Source: Thinopyrum elongatum
Taxonomy: Eukaryota; Streptophyta; Magnoliopsida; Poales; Poaceae
Length of the DNA stretch: 64,000 nucleotides
Assembly: GCA_011799875.1 (NCBI GenBank)
Contig: CM022297.1
Span: 540,314,795 to 540,378,794, forward strand
Reading direction: 5' to 3'
The position numbers and the translations under genes were made by a program. Below the pieces are notes generated by a model. The model saw only the letters and a list, made by a program, of their open reading frames with translations. It made no database searches and had not been told where the DNA came from. Below, piece after piece: positions 10,662 to 21,874 of the stretch; the stretch's first letter is position 1, and each line of letters starts with the position of its first letter.

Positions 10662-11546
10662 CTGCACGGAAACGGGAACGAAGAAAGATTCATTCAATGT
10701 AAAGTCTACAAACTGTTCGTTGTATGTACGTAGTGTTGAATGTACAAACTGCTCGTTCTATGTACCTGATGATGATGATCATCATCTTGGTTTGTGGGGT
10801 GCTACACCATGTAGTTGTCATCTCACCACACACACACGCGCGGCAGAGCATCTTCAACGCGGGCCCTCAAAACATCAGGAAATAGCCGTCGGGATGCTTC
10901 AAGGCACCAACGTGGTACCACATTGGTCCGCGGACGCTTTCGCTTGTTTGAAATCCTGTAACCGAACGTAAATTAAAGGAGCTTTGCGGGCGTCCAGCCA
11001 CCGCCACATACATGTCCTACACCCACATCCCACCAAAAAAAAAAACTCCAGCACCCTCTCCTGCATGAACGCACCTCCGGCTCCCAAATCGCATTCATGT
11101 CGGCCCTAAGCGGACGCGACGTTCACTGGAGCAGGAGTTGAAGCGGTGCGCAGGCTGAGAGCGCCACCCGCGTCGCGTCCGGTCTCCACGCTTGTTCAAT
11201 GCCGAGGAGACTCTACTGGATGGGACATGACAGCTCTCTACCGTGGTTGCTTGTCTGTCCGCCTGCCAACATTAAACAGGCACGACGGGCTGAGAAACCC
11301 ACTCTGGCGCTTGCATTGAAACATCCCGTCGCTTGGCCTGGTGGCACCCGCTATTTATACATGGCCAGACCCGGCACGATCCGCACCACACCACTTTTAT
11401 CATGGCCGTGAGCTCTAGAGTGATGTGGGAGATCCTCTCGACGGCACAAAAGCACGAGTTGACCGGCCTTGCGACCAGCTAGCAGGCCCGTCGTGCGCGA
11501 CAGATAGAGGCTAGCTTGCCGGCGAGCTCGTCGGAGGTCAGCGGCG

Positions 11547-12030
11547 ATGGAGGAGACGTCCGACGATGAGTCGGTGCCCACGCCCATGCCGGTCCATGCC
11601 GGCTTCACCAGTGTGGGCATTCTAGCTAGCACAGGAGAACCAGCAATACAACCTCCAGCTTCTCGACGAGCACCGGCTCAAGGATGGACAAATCGACGGC
11701 GAGCAGGCGAACGACAATGACGTCATTGGCTTGGTTGCGGAGGATCCTAGCTTCCTGGATGAGCAGAAGGCGATGTACCAGTCCACGGGCAGCGCCCGCG
11801 ACATCCGCCACGAGCGGTAGCGGTTACGCATCCCATTGGCAGAAAGAGACACCCTGTTCACGGAGATTGACATGGAGGTGGAAAAAGAGGAGGCGCGGGT
11901 GATCACAGACATCGCCAACTCTGCGTCGGTCTCATCCCCCGCACCATTCACGCCCGACTGCAACGACCACGAGGTCGGCCCGTCCACATTCGACGACGTC
12001 CACACGGCGGACACCGACAAGGAAGAGTAG
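11547..12030 (+). pseudogene. ORF of unknown function within the TIR element, broken
   Basis: ATG at 11,547 (MEETSDDESVPTPMPVHAG) follows a TATA-like box about 190 bp upstream. A frameshift near 11,630-11,640 is needed to join it to NQQYNLQLLDEHRLKDG, and one TAG at about 11,818-11,820 interrupts the frame before it continues to a stop at 12,030. The inferred product is about 160 residues, acidic, and has no recognisable domain. Comparable architecture (TATA, ATG, acidic/basic short protein) is seen at 24,822. Confidence 0.45.
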
Positions 12031-12498
12031 GAGGTGGGACACGGACATGAGCACGTCTCGTGTCCCATGTCCTACTCTTCCACTCACGCAGTTTCACTTT
12101 CCGGAGCTCAAGGCCATTGGTTGCCAAATATGGGTAAGACATGATCTAAAATACAGACGCCTCCACGGCCTGTCAAGATTTAGACTAGGTTAAAAAAAGT
12201 GTCATTCGCTTTTGTTTAGTTGACATTCGTCGAAAATGTAACGAATTTGGTTCGGTTTAAATGAAAATCATCCAGTTTGCATGAAATTTGTCTGGTTTAT
12301 TCAAATTCTGTTTGATTGTCTAACCGCTTGATGTATGGGATTGGATGGTCGGCTTCCGTATCACTGTCCACAGACTTGCTCATAATTAGATCCTATGTTT
12401 GTTTTAGGGATCAATGTGGGAGATGGGCCCTCAAGTCCTCGTCGGAATTTGTCTAGTCAGCAGTGAATTACTATTCGTTGGAACTATACAGATATGTA

Positions 12499-12690
12499 CT
12501 CCCTCCATTTTGCAAAATGTAGTGCATATTTTTTTTTAATTCAAACATGTTTATATTTGATCAAGTTTAAGGATAAACTTATAAATCATAAGAACCATGT
12601 TCACCTTGGTATTTTTATATAAGTGTGAAAATATGTTATATATACAGTTTTCTTGTAAATCATAAGATACTTCAACCAAGCTCTAAGAAA
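12499..12690. mobile_element. Truncated MITE, left end only
   Basis: Starts CTCCCTCCATTTTGCAAAAT directly after TA and continues with AT-rich MITE-type sequence. No matching right terminus was found, so it is a partial copy with an uncertain right border. Confidence 0.5.
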
Positions 12691-13016
12691 AAAAAATACT
12701 TCATCCCATACCAACACGACAAGTTTATCAATAAAGCGGACAGCCCATACAAAAGTATTTTATATCCAAAAAATACTTCATAGGTTGCAAAAGATGATAA
12801 TTGTCTCTTACATAAATGTCGTTACCTGCAAGGAGAACACACATAATTGAATTTGCATCAAATTTGTTTATTTTCGTTAAATTCTATTCAAAATGTAATT
12901 GAACGTTTGCGGCTAGCTTTGGATCGATGTCTTCCTCTCGCATCATGTCCATAGACCACGTCCGGACCGGTCCTTGATTGGATACCGGATCCGTTTAGAG
13001 AGTCGGCGTTGGAGAT

Positions 13017-13420
13017 GCCTTAGTAGCAAAGTTTACTTGTGACTTTTTCTAGTCTACCGTGAGTGAGTGAGTGAGTCCTAAAGGTTCAGTCAGGCACTAG
13101 TCATGCGTGCATGTGAGGAAGGACGACACGGGGAAGTGGCTAAAAGGTCGGACATTGGATATGGCGGATTGTGACGTCCGGCCGGTCCCAGGGGTAAATT
13201 CACGCGCAGGGAATGGGCAGTTCCAAAGTGGGGTCTCAGGCATCTTTCTCTCCGCTACCTAAGGACCAACTATCTACATCTACCACCGCTGCAGTGGATG
13301 GAATAGATTTTGTTACTCTAGATAGATGGAGGAGAGGGAGACTCTAGACGTGCTGCTAGTAGTACGTGTGAAATCAACATCAGTCGATGGGCTGATGAAT
13401 CCCCGTCAATAATGGAACAT
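13017..13420. repeat. Diverged duplicate of the block at about 41,640-41,960
   Basis: Shared phrases in the same order include 'tagcaaa(a)gtttact', 'gattgt(g/c)ac', 'gaatgggcag.tccaaa' and 'gcatcttt'. By eye the best 36 bp are about 80% identical. It has no coding potential. The origin (segmental duplicate or unrecognised repeat family) is unknown. Confidence 0.5.
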
Positions 13421-14278
13421 ATAAATCACGCTAGGCTACCCGCCCACCAGATGCATCTGCGTCGCGAGATAGATCAGGGTCGAACGATTAACCTTGCTGG
13501 CGATTTTTGACCCCGCTGTTAAACATCCAGCTGCTGGTTTTTCTTCACGTTGCTATTTGGTGCTGAAGCGGATGACGAGTGTGGCTTCTTTCGCCACGGG
13601 CCCGGCTTTGCAGTGTCCCTCTTATGTGTGCGTCGCGTGTGTGTCTGGTAAAAAAAGGTTGACTGCAGCGAGCGTGGGCGATGTGGGATTGGCCAACCCT
13701 ATCCACCAATCCCCCGTCCACCTCGAGCCTCGCATCCGTCCCCTGCTCGCTCGCCCCATGTGCGGTCGCCGCCTCCTCTCCACGGCGATGAGCGGCATGG
13801 CCACGTCCACGAGAGGAGCGTACGGCCCGTTGCAGCCGCCATGCGTCGTGGCTCCGGATCAACGCAGGTCGCCGCCGTGGGAGATGCACGTCGTGGTTCC
13901 AGATCGGCGCAGGTCGCCGCCGTGGGAGAGCAAGGGTGGCCTGGTCTTCTGGTGCTTGTGAAGGAGCAGGGGGCGGCTGATGAGGTGGCGATAGTAGGGG
14001 AGGAGGAAGCCCTTTCCTCGGTCACCACATTGAGGAGGAGGAGGTCCTCATCATCCACCACAACCGTCAGGTTCGTAGTCGTCGCCTAGGTCCAGTGCTT
14101 CGGTTTGGCTTTTTTCCTGTTGATTTATTCCCAATTTTTCTATGGTGCTCGATTTTGTTTTCCCTGTGTTTATCATCCTAGGGACTTGTTGGCACTGGAT
14201 CTAGTGGGGAGAAGATCCTTTAGGCATTTGATTCTTGTGGGATTCCCACACATCTTGCAGGATCAACACGCCTTTGTT

Positions 14279-14281
<3 letters not shown>
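13421..14281. other. GC-rich block with a 39-bp-class direct duplication
   Basis: Between about 13,850 and 13,930 the phrase 'gcgcaggtcgccgccgtggg' and its close variant occur twice. Open frames exist on both strands without a recognisable domain. It may be a captured or decayed first exon, because AT-rich intron-like DNA follows; this is inference only. Confidence 0.35.

Positions 14282-14336
<55 letters not shown>
14282..14336. repeat. (CA)n microsatellite, about 55 bp
   Basis: Uninterrupted CA/AC dinucleotides. Likely polymorphic in length. Confidence 0.98.
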
Positions 14337-14339
<3 letters not shown>

Positions 14340-17300
14340 TTGATGCTTTGATTTCGAGCGCACTGAGTGGTGTTGATGTACAAAGAGCCTCTCATTTTCG
14401 GTGGTGCCATGGTGTTCCTCTCCAGTCTAGCTGCAACCTTCTTCCTGTTAGAGTTAACCTTGTTGTTTTGTTTTTATCATATTTATTTAGTAGTCATGGA
14501 CGTAGTCATGTCAAGTTGTGAGCGTCACAAGGCGCTGTGCGTGTGGCACTAATGTGTGTATGTGTCGCTGCATCAGACAGTCTACATGCATGGATGTATT
14601 AGTCAGTTTGCTGCATACGCTATGGAGCCGAAGCAGCCGATCAAGTCGTGTGGCAGATCAGTGAGGAGGAAGAATCGGGAGCTATTAGTTGTGGCTTGCT
14701 CTTGTACGCGTGTATCCAGAGGATCTGTAGACTTGGCTGTTACTCTAGCGTGGGTGTAGCTAGCCAGTAGAGTAAAAATAGGATCAAGCAGTTGTGTACG
14801 TGCGTCTGTGCACGGTGATTAGTGGGTTGAGTGCCTGTGTGTTGGCCGGGCAAATCTGGGTACTTAAGCCCATGTAACCGTGTTGTGTTTGTGCCAAGTG
14901 AATAGAGAAACGGAAAAGGCACAAGTTGTGCGGTGCCACAAATATTCCTGCGTACTCTTCTTCTACCTCTAGCACTTGTATGTGTTCTTGAGAGAAACCT
15001 TGAGCTGAGAGAGTTGCAAGGGAGAAGAAGAGGCGCCGCGAGGAGAGGCGGCGCCAACACTTCCCTATCCTTCTCCAAATTTTCTCTTCAAAATTTTACA
15101 CACGAATCAATAGGTTGGTCGGATCTGTTGTATGAGGCAGAACAAGAACGAGAACAATTGTCGGTTTTCTTTTGTGCAGGTTTGTGATTGTATTAGAGAT
15201 CTTAGTGTCTTCCTGTACGTGCTATTTCAGGAGCTCATATTATGCATTATCTGCAATGAGTAAAGTGATTGATTTTTTCCTGTACTATCTGGGCCTTATT
15301 TGGTGTGGTTAAGTTTAGTCATTGACGAGCTTGTCATGCATGTCAGATTTGGATATGTCAAGCATAAAGAGTGCTGATCATGTAATAAAAATATGCTTAC
15401 ATTGGAAGGCTGATTAAAGATGAATCTGTAGTACCGTATGAAAGGTCAAGTATTTCATTCCTCCTTTCGTCTGATGCTGATGCTTTGCTTATGTGGTTGC
15501 AGATCGACTTGTGATATGTTGAGTGGATCACCATGTCACGTAATGAGCAATTAGAGAAGAGTATTTTTTTGCCAAAAGTGAGGTAAGAGAGGGGGCTTTA
15601 TCTTGGTTGGATTAAAATAGATATCATTAATTTCATGTCATAGATATCACAAGTTGTGCTTGAGTTTCACTACTGACCTTAGATCGGACATTCGGCATAG
15701 ACACATTTTGCTCCATCGACGCTGCAAACCCTAGGTAAATGGCTCATCCTTTTGATTTCTTCACCATGAATGCAAATATGCATTTCATAAAGTAATTGTG
15801 TTACTTAAAACATAAATGTATCATTACTTGTTTTTAACTCTAATCCAGTGGTATGGCTATAGATCGGCAGTGCTATTTTTGTGGACGTATAGTTATGGAC
15901 CAATTTGATCAGAGCAACTAACAATAGTTAGCTAATGGCACTCAGTTTCAAACGGCCGTCCTTCAGTTACATGGTTTACACAAATAAGCCAAATGTTATA
16001 TATGCATTCCACTACAATTTAGGCACCTATGCGTATTTCAATATGTTCTGGTATTGGTGATCTTTGTTCAGCCCATAGTTTTTCTATTAATCTTTTTTTC
16101 TCTCTTTCTTCCATTTATGCGTATGTTGTCTTGTTTTCATTGGCAGAAATCCTGCTAGATAAGGATGTGGAAGTCAAGTTGATTGTTTCCCCTTTCCCCT
16201 CTCTGACTATTCGATTTGCATTGCAGTATCTACTCTAGGTGTCCTGGGGCATGGCTATGATTGTTGCTTCTAGACACGCCGCCAGGTTTATATATGATCC
16301 CTGTTTTCCTTTTCCCCTTTGCTTTATTTGTTTATTTTTGTACGTAGAAAAGCTCATGTAGGAATCTGACTTCAATGTGCAGTCTCACACAAAGGAAGAA
16401 AGAAGATAACTTCATGTCAACGACTCTAGAGGTATGGAAATAAAAGCACCAGAGTGAACTCCTTTTCCTCGCTTGAGTTATTAATTCAGATGACAACTCC
16501 TCCTATCATTCTGATTTTCATCCTTATGATCTTGCCAGAAGTTCCATTATTTGGTTCTTTGCTTACCAAAACTCAGAAGTGAACTGCACCATTCTATATT
16601 ACGGTTGTAACCAAAGATATATTGTTCCATGACACACTGATCTTTCCTTGTTAGGTGTTACAGAATAAAGGTATTGTTGACAATTAGCTTTGGGGCATAT
16701 CCCAATTACACTTTCGAAGAAGAACATTGTTTAAAGTCTACACTTTTGAGCAGATGTAGCTTAACACCTTCAAATTATTAATGCGCTCTTACTTTTCTTT
16801 AGGTATTGGATCATACTGAAAACAAGGTTGAGTGCATCAGCTACTGCCATGGCAACGGATTTAAGGAATGCAAACTAACAAGGCACATCATCTAACTGGT
16901 ATAAACTTATCAATGTTTTTTACATTTTTATGCAGTTTTCCTTGACGATTATAGACGACATCTGAGTAGAAAGAATATAGATGTGAGATTTACTGCAAAT
17001 GTAAGCCTTGGAGTTTCAGATTCACCTTGAAGTATTCCTGAAATGGAAGATAGGCTTTGTTGGTACCTCAGTTTGGAGAACTAGAGTTATGTTGGTCCGT
17101 GTTTCGGTATTGAAACTATTTGTGTTCGTGATCAGCTCATAGATACTTTTTAGATTTGTATGGTTCCTCAAATATACGACAATCTTTGATTCAATTTTGT
17201 GCCAGAAAGAAGTATCTATCCTGTCTATAGGGATTCATATTGCGGGATATCAAAATTAGTCATTACTCAATGCATCCATACAAATAACTATTCAGCAAAA

Positions 17301-20300
17301 TTTCCATATCCTAAACCATGATTAATACATAGTTATGAACATTTTCTTTTCTTCTGTTTTACCACAGATTGCCATGGTACATGTGTTGAAACCTGGAATT
17401 TGTGAATATATATTATCTTACCGGGTTTGTTTTATTCCTGTAGCATTAACTGAAGCATAACTTAAATATGGCATGTCATGTAAGAAGAATCAGCTTTTGA
17501 TTAGTATTAGTATTTTGAAAAATGATAAAATGATCCGTCCGCTGAATGCAACGAGTTCCTACCAGTATTTGTTGGATGAGGACGAAAAATAACATGGGCC
17601 GTTGTTGCCCTACTCCAAACTCCACTTGCAGAGGGTTGAGGGCGGGCGGCAGACGTCCCACCTAAAGCGCTTCATGTACTGCACCACCCTGGACGTCAAG
17701 ACCCACATTCTTCGGAGGTGACGCTGTTGCTCCCCTCAAACCTGGCACCTTAAATGCTTTGCCGTGATCAATTTTGATCTAAAGTTCTATCAGTTTAAGG
17801 ATCCGTCATTGCTTGTATCTGTTGTGCGTGACATGGCCTTCTAATTACTGAATTGGTGCTCATTGTTATATCATAGACAGGAAGTGTTGAATAATGGTAG
17901 TATGCTTGTGATGTATCCACTCTATTTTACCCCTTCTCCAATTTAAGAATTTTTATGTGCTACATGCAGATTTGGAGGTACAAATGGCTGGTACATAAGC
18001 TCATTCAACTGTTTGATTAAAGGTATACTTTGTCTGCTTTCTTCTTTCTCTCTCTCTTCATGTTCTCATTGTTTTGTCCTTCCTTGGCGTGCTATCAAAT
18101 TTGATGTAGATCTCCATCCAAGTCTTTCCTCCCTCATTAACTTGAAATATTGGCTAACTCATTTTTTGTGTGTGTAGGAAGTTGAGCAGGCCGACCTTAC
18201 GATCAAACATGACAGTGTGCAGCATGGTGTGGTATATAGTTCTTTGGCCTATTTCATTGTCTCATTGTTTTTTCTTCTAAAGGAGGAGTAATTCTATTCC
18301 TGCATGCTTTGAATCAGTAGCATGAAGTGACTTTTTATGAATGATCCAATAGCTAACATTTTTATTAGGAAATCATCTAATTGGATGTTATTGGTGTCAA
18401 CTGAACAATGTTGAATCTTATAATTGCTTTTCTACGAGTAAACATATATTATTAAGACGAATCTGTAGCTAATCGATAATGAGTAAAAACTCCATTCATG
18501 AATATTATATGCGAAAAAAATCTTCCTTTGTGATGCTCTTCTGTCTAAGAAATTCACAGGAAAGAGACCGGAGATGGAGTTTGATTTTTCTTTTCTGGTT
18601 TTGCAGCATGATGCGATGAATTTCTCTTGCACGCACGCCTTCATTCGCCAATTTACCATATGCAAATCTTGGTCTGCGATTTGTTTGAATTGTTTGCGTA
18701 CATATAAAGGCTCTTTTTAATACACACTCCATCCTTTTTTTGTTCTTTGAATTGTTGTTTGTAGTTCTGAGACTTTTGGGCACCATCATCTCCATAGCTC
18801 TGAAGGCAGATTTTTGTCCAATGCAGATTCACAAGTTAGTATGCTTTGCTAAATAGCTTAGTCCATGTAGTGAACATGTCTAGACTTCCTTTTGTGATGA
18901 ATAAACATGTGTAACTTGATTAGATTTTGCTTATGAACACAAGGTTAACTAACACTCCATTGAACATGTAATTCTTTCTTTTACGTCATGAGGAAGCAAG
19001 AGAGGGGGCATGAATGGTAGTTGCAGCCATGCAGGTATGTACCATTGCCCCTATGCAATGGATTCTCGGTTGCATGCTGCAAGAAATATGTATCTGTCTG
19101 ATGTTTGATTTGATGAACAACAAAAGCAATCAGTGGAGAAAAATGATAAGTGCAGAGTAATTTCTCTCAAAATGCATGGAATGTACATTGAGTTCATCTG
19201 CACATTACTATGCATTGTACCCCATTAACTATCATAGTTGCTCTCACAACACACCATGTTATAATTTATCTCAGAATAAGTTTTTAGTTTTTCCTTTAGA
19301 TTTCTGCTCCTTACCCTTGGATGTTTAGTCTTCTACAGTGGCCAGCCCGACCCATTATATTTCCAGTTCAGTTGGCCACTTCGATTCCCACTTTCTATGA
19401 TGTGATTTAGATGTACATACTTCGACATTACAAACAAAATATAATGCATTATGTAACTGTTACTAATGGTGAATTTTTTACTGGATTTGTCACTTGCTTA
19501 CTTCTATTCACATTCCAGCCTCCTTGTGTAGTAGAGCATGACATGGTTCCTATTGTTCAGTTATAACTACCTAATAGTTTTAGGACACTGCTGTTGATTT
19601 TTTTGGGGGAATTGGAATGCCCAAGATACACTGTCCTGTTGTTAACATTTTTTTAGTGCCTAACCACAAAATCATTGACACATTGTTGTGAGTTTTATGA
19701 CATCAACTGTTCTTTATATCTATGAGTGGCTAATTTTAAGTTGAAGTCGAGACTGCTTATTGATCACATGCTTCAGGTAGTAGTAATTACATTCCTTTAT
19801 CTCTGTTTGAGAAGCAAAGATGGATTCTTATGAACCTTAGATTAATTAACTTTGGAGCTATATGTACCAGTTTTGTCCGATTAACCATGTGATATACTTA
19901 ACGACACAACTTACAGTCAAAACACATTCTACAAGAAATGAAAAAGTAACATTGGGGGCTGGATGATGATATGGAAGGCATTTCTGCTTTTGGCAGTGGC
20001 AGCCCACCAGACACACCCACCATGAAGAGTTTCTTAGACGATGAAGTCATTTTCGATAGGCATGTGCAGCGATGACTACCTGATATGATGAAAGGTGTCT
20101 GCATGATGCATCTCCATCTATGTACCTTGCTTGATAAATGCAACGTAAATAAGCTATCGTAAACTGATCTTATGCCTCTCTTATAACGTTATGTATCGAC
20201 TGTATCTAAATATTCTCTTGTGAATGGTTTGAATGCTCACTCTACATAATACCATCACCTCCATGTCCTGGCTATACAATGCATCTTTGCTACTATAGCT

Positions 20301-20448
20301 TTCTTTATAAAACCAATGTATGCTATTATCAAGTGATATCATTATTTCCTTTTAGTCTATCATGGTATCATGTAATGAGATATAAGTATCTATTAAGTTG
20401 ATTCTAAATCAATCACATAAGCATGGTTTGAATACTCGGCTCGCTCTC
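14337..20448. other. AT-rich noncoding region, possibly the body of a Helitron
   Basis: Six kilobases with no supported coding region. It has intron-like composition, with short GC-richer islands near 14,900-15,100 and 17,530-17,720 that could be captured exon pieces. It ends at a Helitron-like terminus at 20,482. No 5' Helitron end (TC after A, TCTCTA-type) could be identified, so the link is unproven. Confidence 0.3.
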
Positions 20449-20482
20449 GCTATTTGCGCCATGGGCGCAACGGGTCATCTAG
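20449..20482 (+). mobile_element. Helitron-like 3' terminus
   Basis: A perfect 7-bp hairpin TTGCGCC-ATG-GGCGCAA (20,454-20,470) is followed after 8 bases by CTAG (20,479-20,482) and then T. Helitrons end in a short hairpin plus CTRR and insert between A and T, so this fits. The phrase GCGCAACGGGTCATCTAG resembles common cereal Helitron ends. Confidence 0.5.
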
Positions 20483-20483
20483 T

Positions 20484-21329
20484 AAGTATAATCAATCAAT
20501 AAATCAACCTCCGTGAACACGTCGTCAGGGTGGAATCTTGCCGTTTTTGGCATGAAGCCAAGGCAAACACAGCGACCGGTACGCGCTAGGTTACAGTGCA
20601 TGGCCCATCCGTTGGTTGACGGACACAAGAAATCTGCATCATCCATTGCTTATGACACCCGCTCTACCACCACTCCCTCGACACCATCAGACCATCATCA
20701 GTCCCACACGACCACGCTGAGATCCCATCAGCCACCTCAACGACATTATTTCAGAGAAGGTATATATTACTATTTTCTCTTTCTTTATATATCATTACCA
20801 AAATATTAGAATTTTTAAGGGGACCTTATCGACGGTATTCATATTTCACCCCAGGCCACCAAAATGTTAGGGCTGGCCTATCATCCAAACTGTCCCGAGA
20901 TGATAATTAAATAAATAAATAAATAAAAACATGGAGTATATATCTAGCTTTAAAATGAACAATATTTATACTAGACGAAAACAACACATTGACTTTAGCC
21001 GTAAATTCAGTTTCATACATTGGACAATTGTCGTAGCTGCTGACTGTGCCAATGGAGCCAGAGGAACAAGTGCATATTTGGGCACCGGTCTTGGCTGATC
21101 CTCTTTCAAGCAAGGTATTTTTCCCCCATTTACTTTCTTGACCAGCTCACATATTTATGCTGGAAACCACAAGTAGTTGGACGCTTGGTTTCATATCAAT
21201 AAAAATGGAGGGGGCTTATATTTCTAAAACAAAAAACCGTCTGTTATCTGAAAGACGAATATAAGCGCAACGAAATGGTGAACAAAAGGTATTGAAGCAC
21301 ATTCCATGGTTTCTCTTATACTTGCAGTT
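20484..21329. other. Intergenic AT-rich DNA
   Basis: Nothing supported except a short AATA microsatellite around 20,908-20,928. Confidence 0.4.
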
Positions 21330-21332
21330 TAA

Positions 21333-21740
21333 GGGCCTCTTTGGTTCAAAGGAGAAGTGGATAAAATCATAGGAATATGAACTTTTCTTACAATGACACT
21401 ATTCATGCATTTGGTAAATGAATGGACCAAAGGAAATATGGAGGAACTTTTCCTTTGATATCTGTTTCAAAGGGAAAACCCATGAATTTTAGAATCCGCT
21501 TGGATCCGTTTTTCATTTTTTTTTTATGCACAAAGAAGGAGACAAAGAGTTATGTGGTTTGACTTTGATTTGACCATGTTTATTAGGATTCCTGTGTTTT
21601 TCCTATACAGGTGAGCCAAACTGCCATGCTTGCAAAATTTCTGTGTCTCCCAACCATATGTTTTGTGGGTGCTTTTTCTATCATCTTCCCACGTCTTCCT
21701 TGCTCCGATGTTTTTACGATCTTGTGAACCAAAGATGCCC
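21333..21740. mobile_element. Tourist/Harbinger-like MITE, 408 bp
   Basis: The left end GGGCCTCTTTGGTTCA and inverted right end GGGCATCTTTGGTTCA match at 14 of 16 positions. Flanks are TAA (21,330-21,332) and TAG (21,741-21,743), compatible with a decayed 3-bp TWA target duplication. A related copy lies at 53,750. Similarity between the two loci continues about 110 bp past the right end, so the real mobile unit may be larger. Confidence 0.65.
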
Positions 21741-21874
21741 TAGCTGGATGTAATATATGTCTAGCATAGTTCATATATGATACACGTTCTTTTGGTCTTA
21801 CCAAATCTGACTTGGATATAGAGTTCACAATAGGCACAATGAAATCATATCACGAAAAATACATATATTTCATT

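Larger units (their letters stand above)
10851..13016. mobile_element. Candidate GC-rich TIR element with TATA box and broken ORF
   Basis: The left end reads AGCATCTTCAACGCGGGC. The right end, inverted, reads GGCATCTCCAACGCCGAC. A TATA-like string at 11,351-11,360 precedes an ORF, and the 3' third (about 12,220-12,320) has the 'gtttgcatgaaatttgtc' type of sequence that also appears in the right part of the 24.2-38.3 kb element. No clear target duplication is visible, so superfamily assignment (Harbinger or Mutator-like) is open. Confidence 0.5.

Noticed and set aside
12676..12712. Possible fourth poly(A) retroposition scar (ATACTTCA repeated around an A9 run)
   Set aside because: The repeat is only 8 bp and the same octamer occurs again at about 12,773, so chance is likely.
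13300..13330. Possible Helitron 5' end near TTACTCTAG
   Set aside because: It does not fit the TC-start consensus after A, and no partner evidence exists.
13494..13961. Plus-strand open frame of 155 codons
   Set aside because: Overlaps an equally long minus-strand frame, contains an internal duplication and has no recognisable motif.
14201..14410. Open frame of alternating Cys-Val or His-Thr residues
   Set aside because: Translation of the (CA)n microsatellite.
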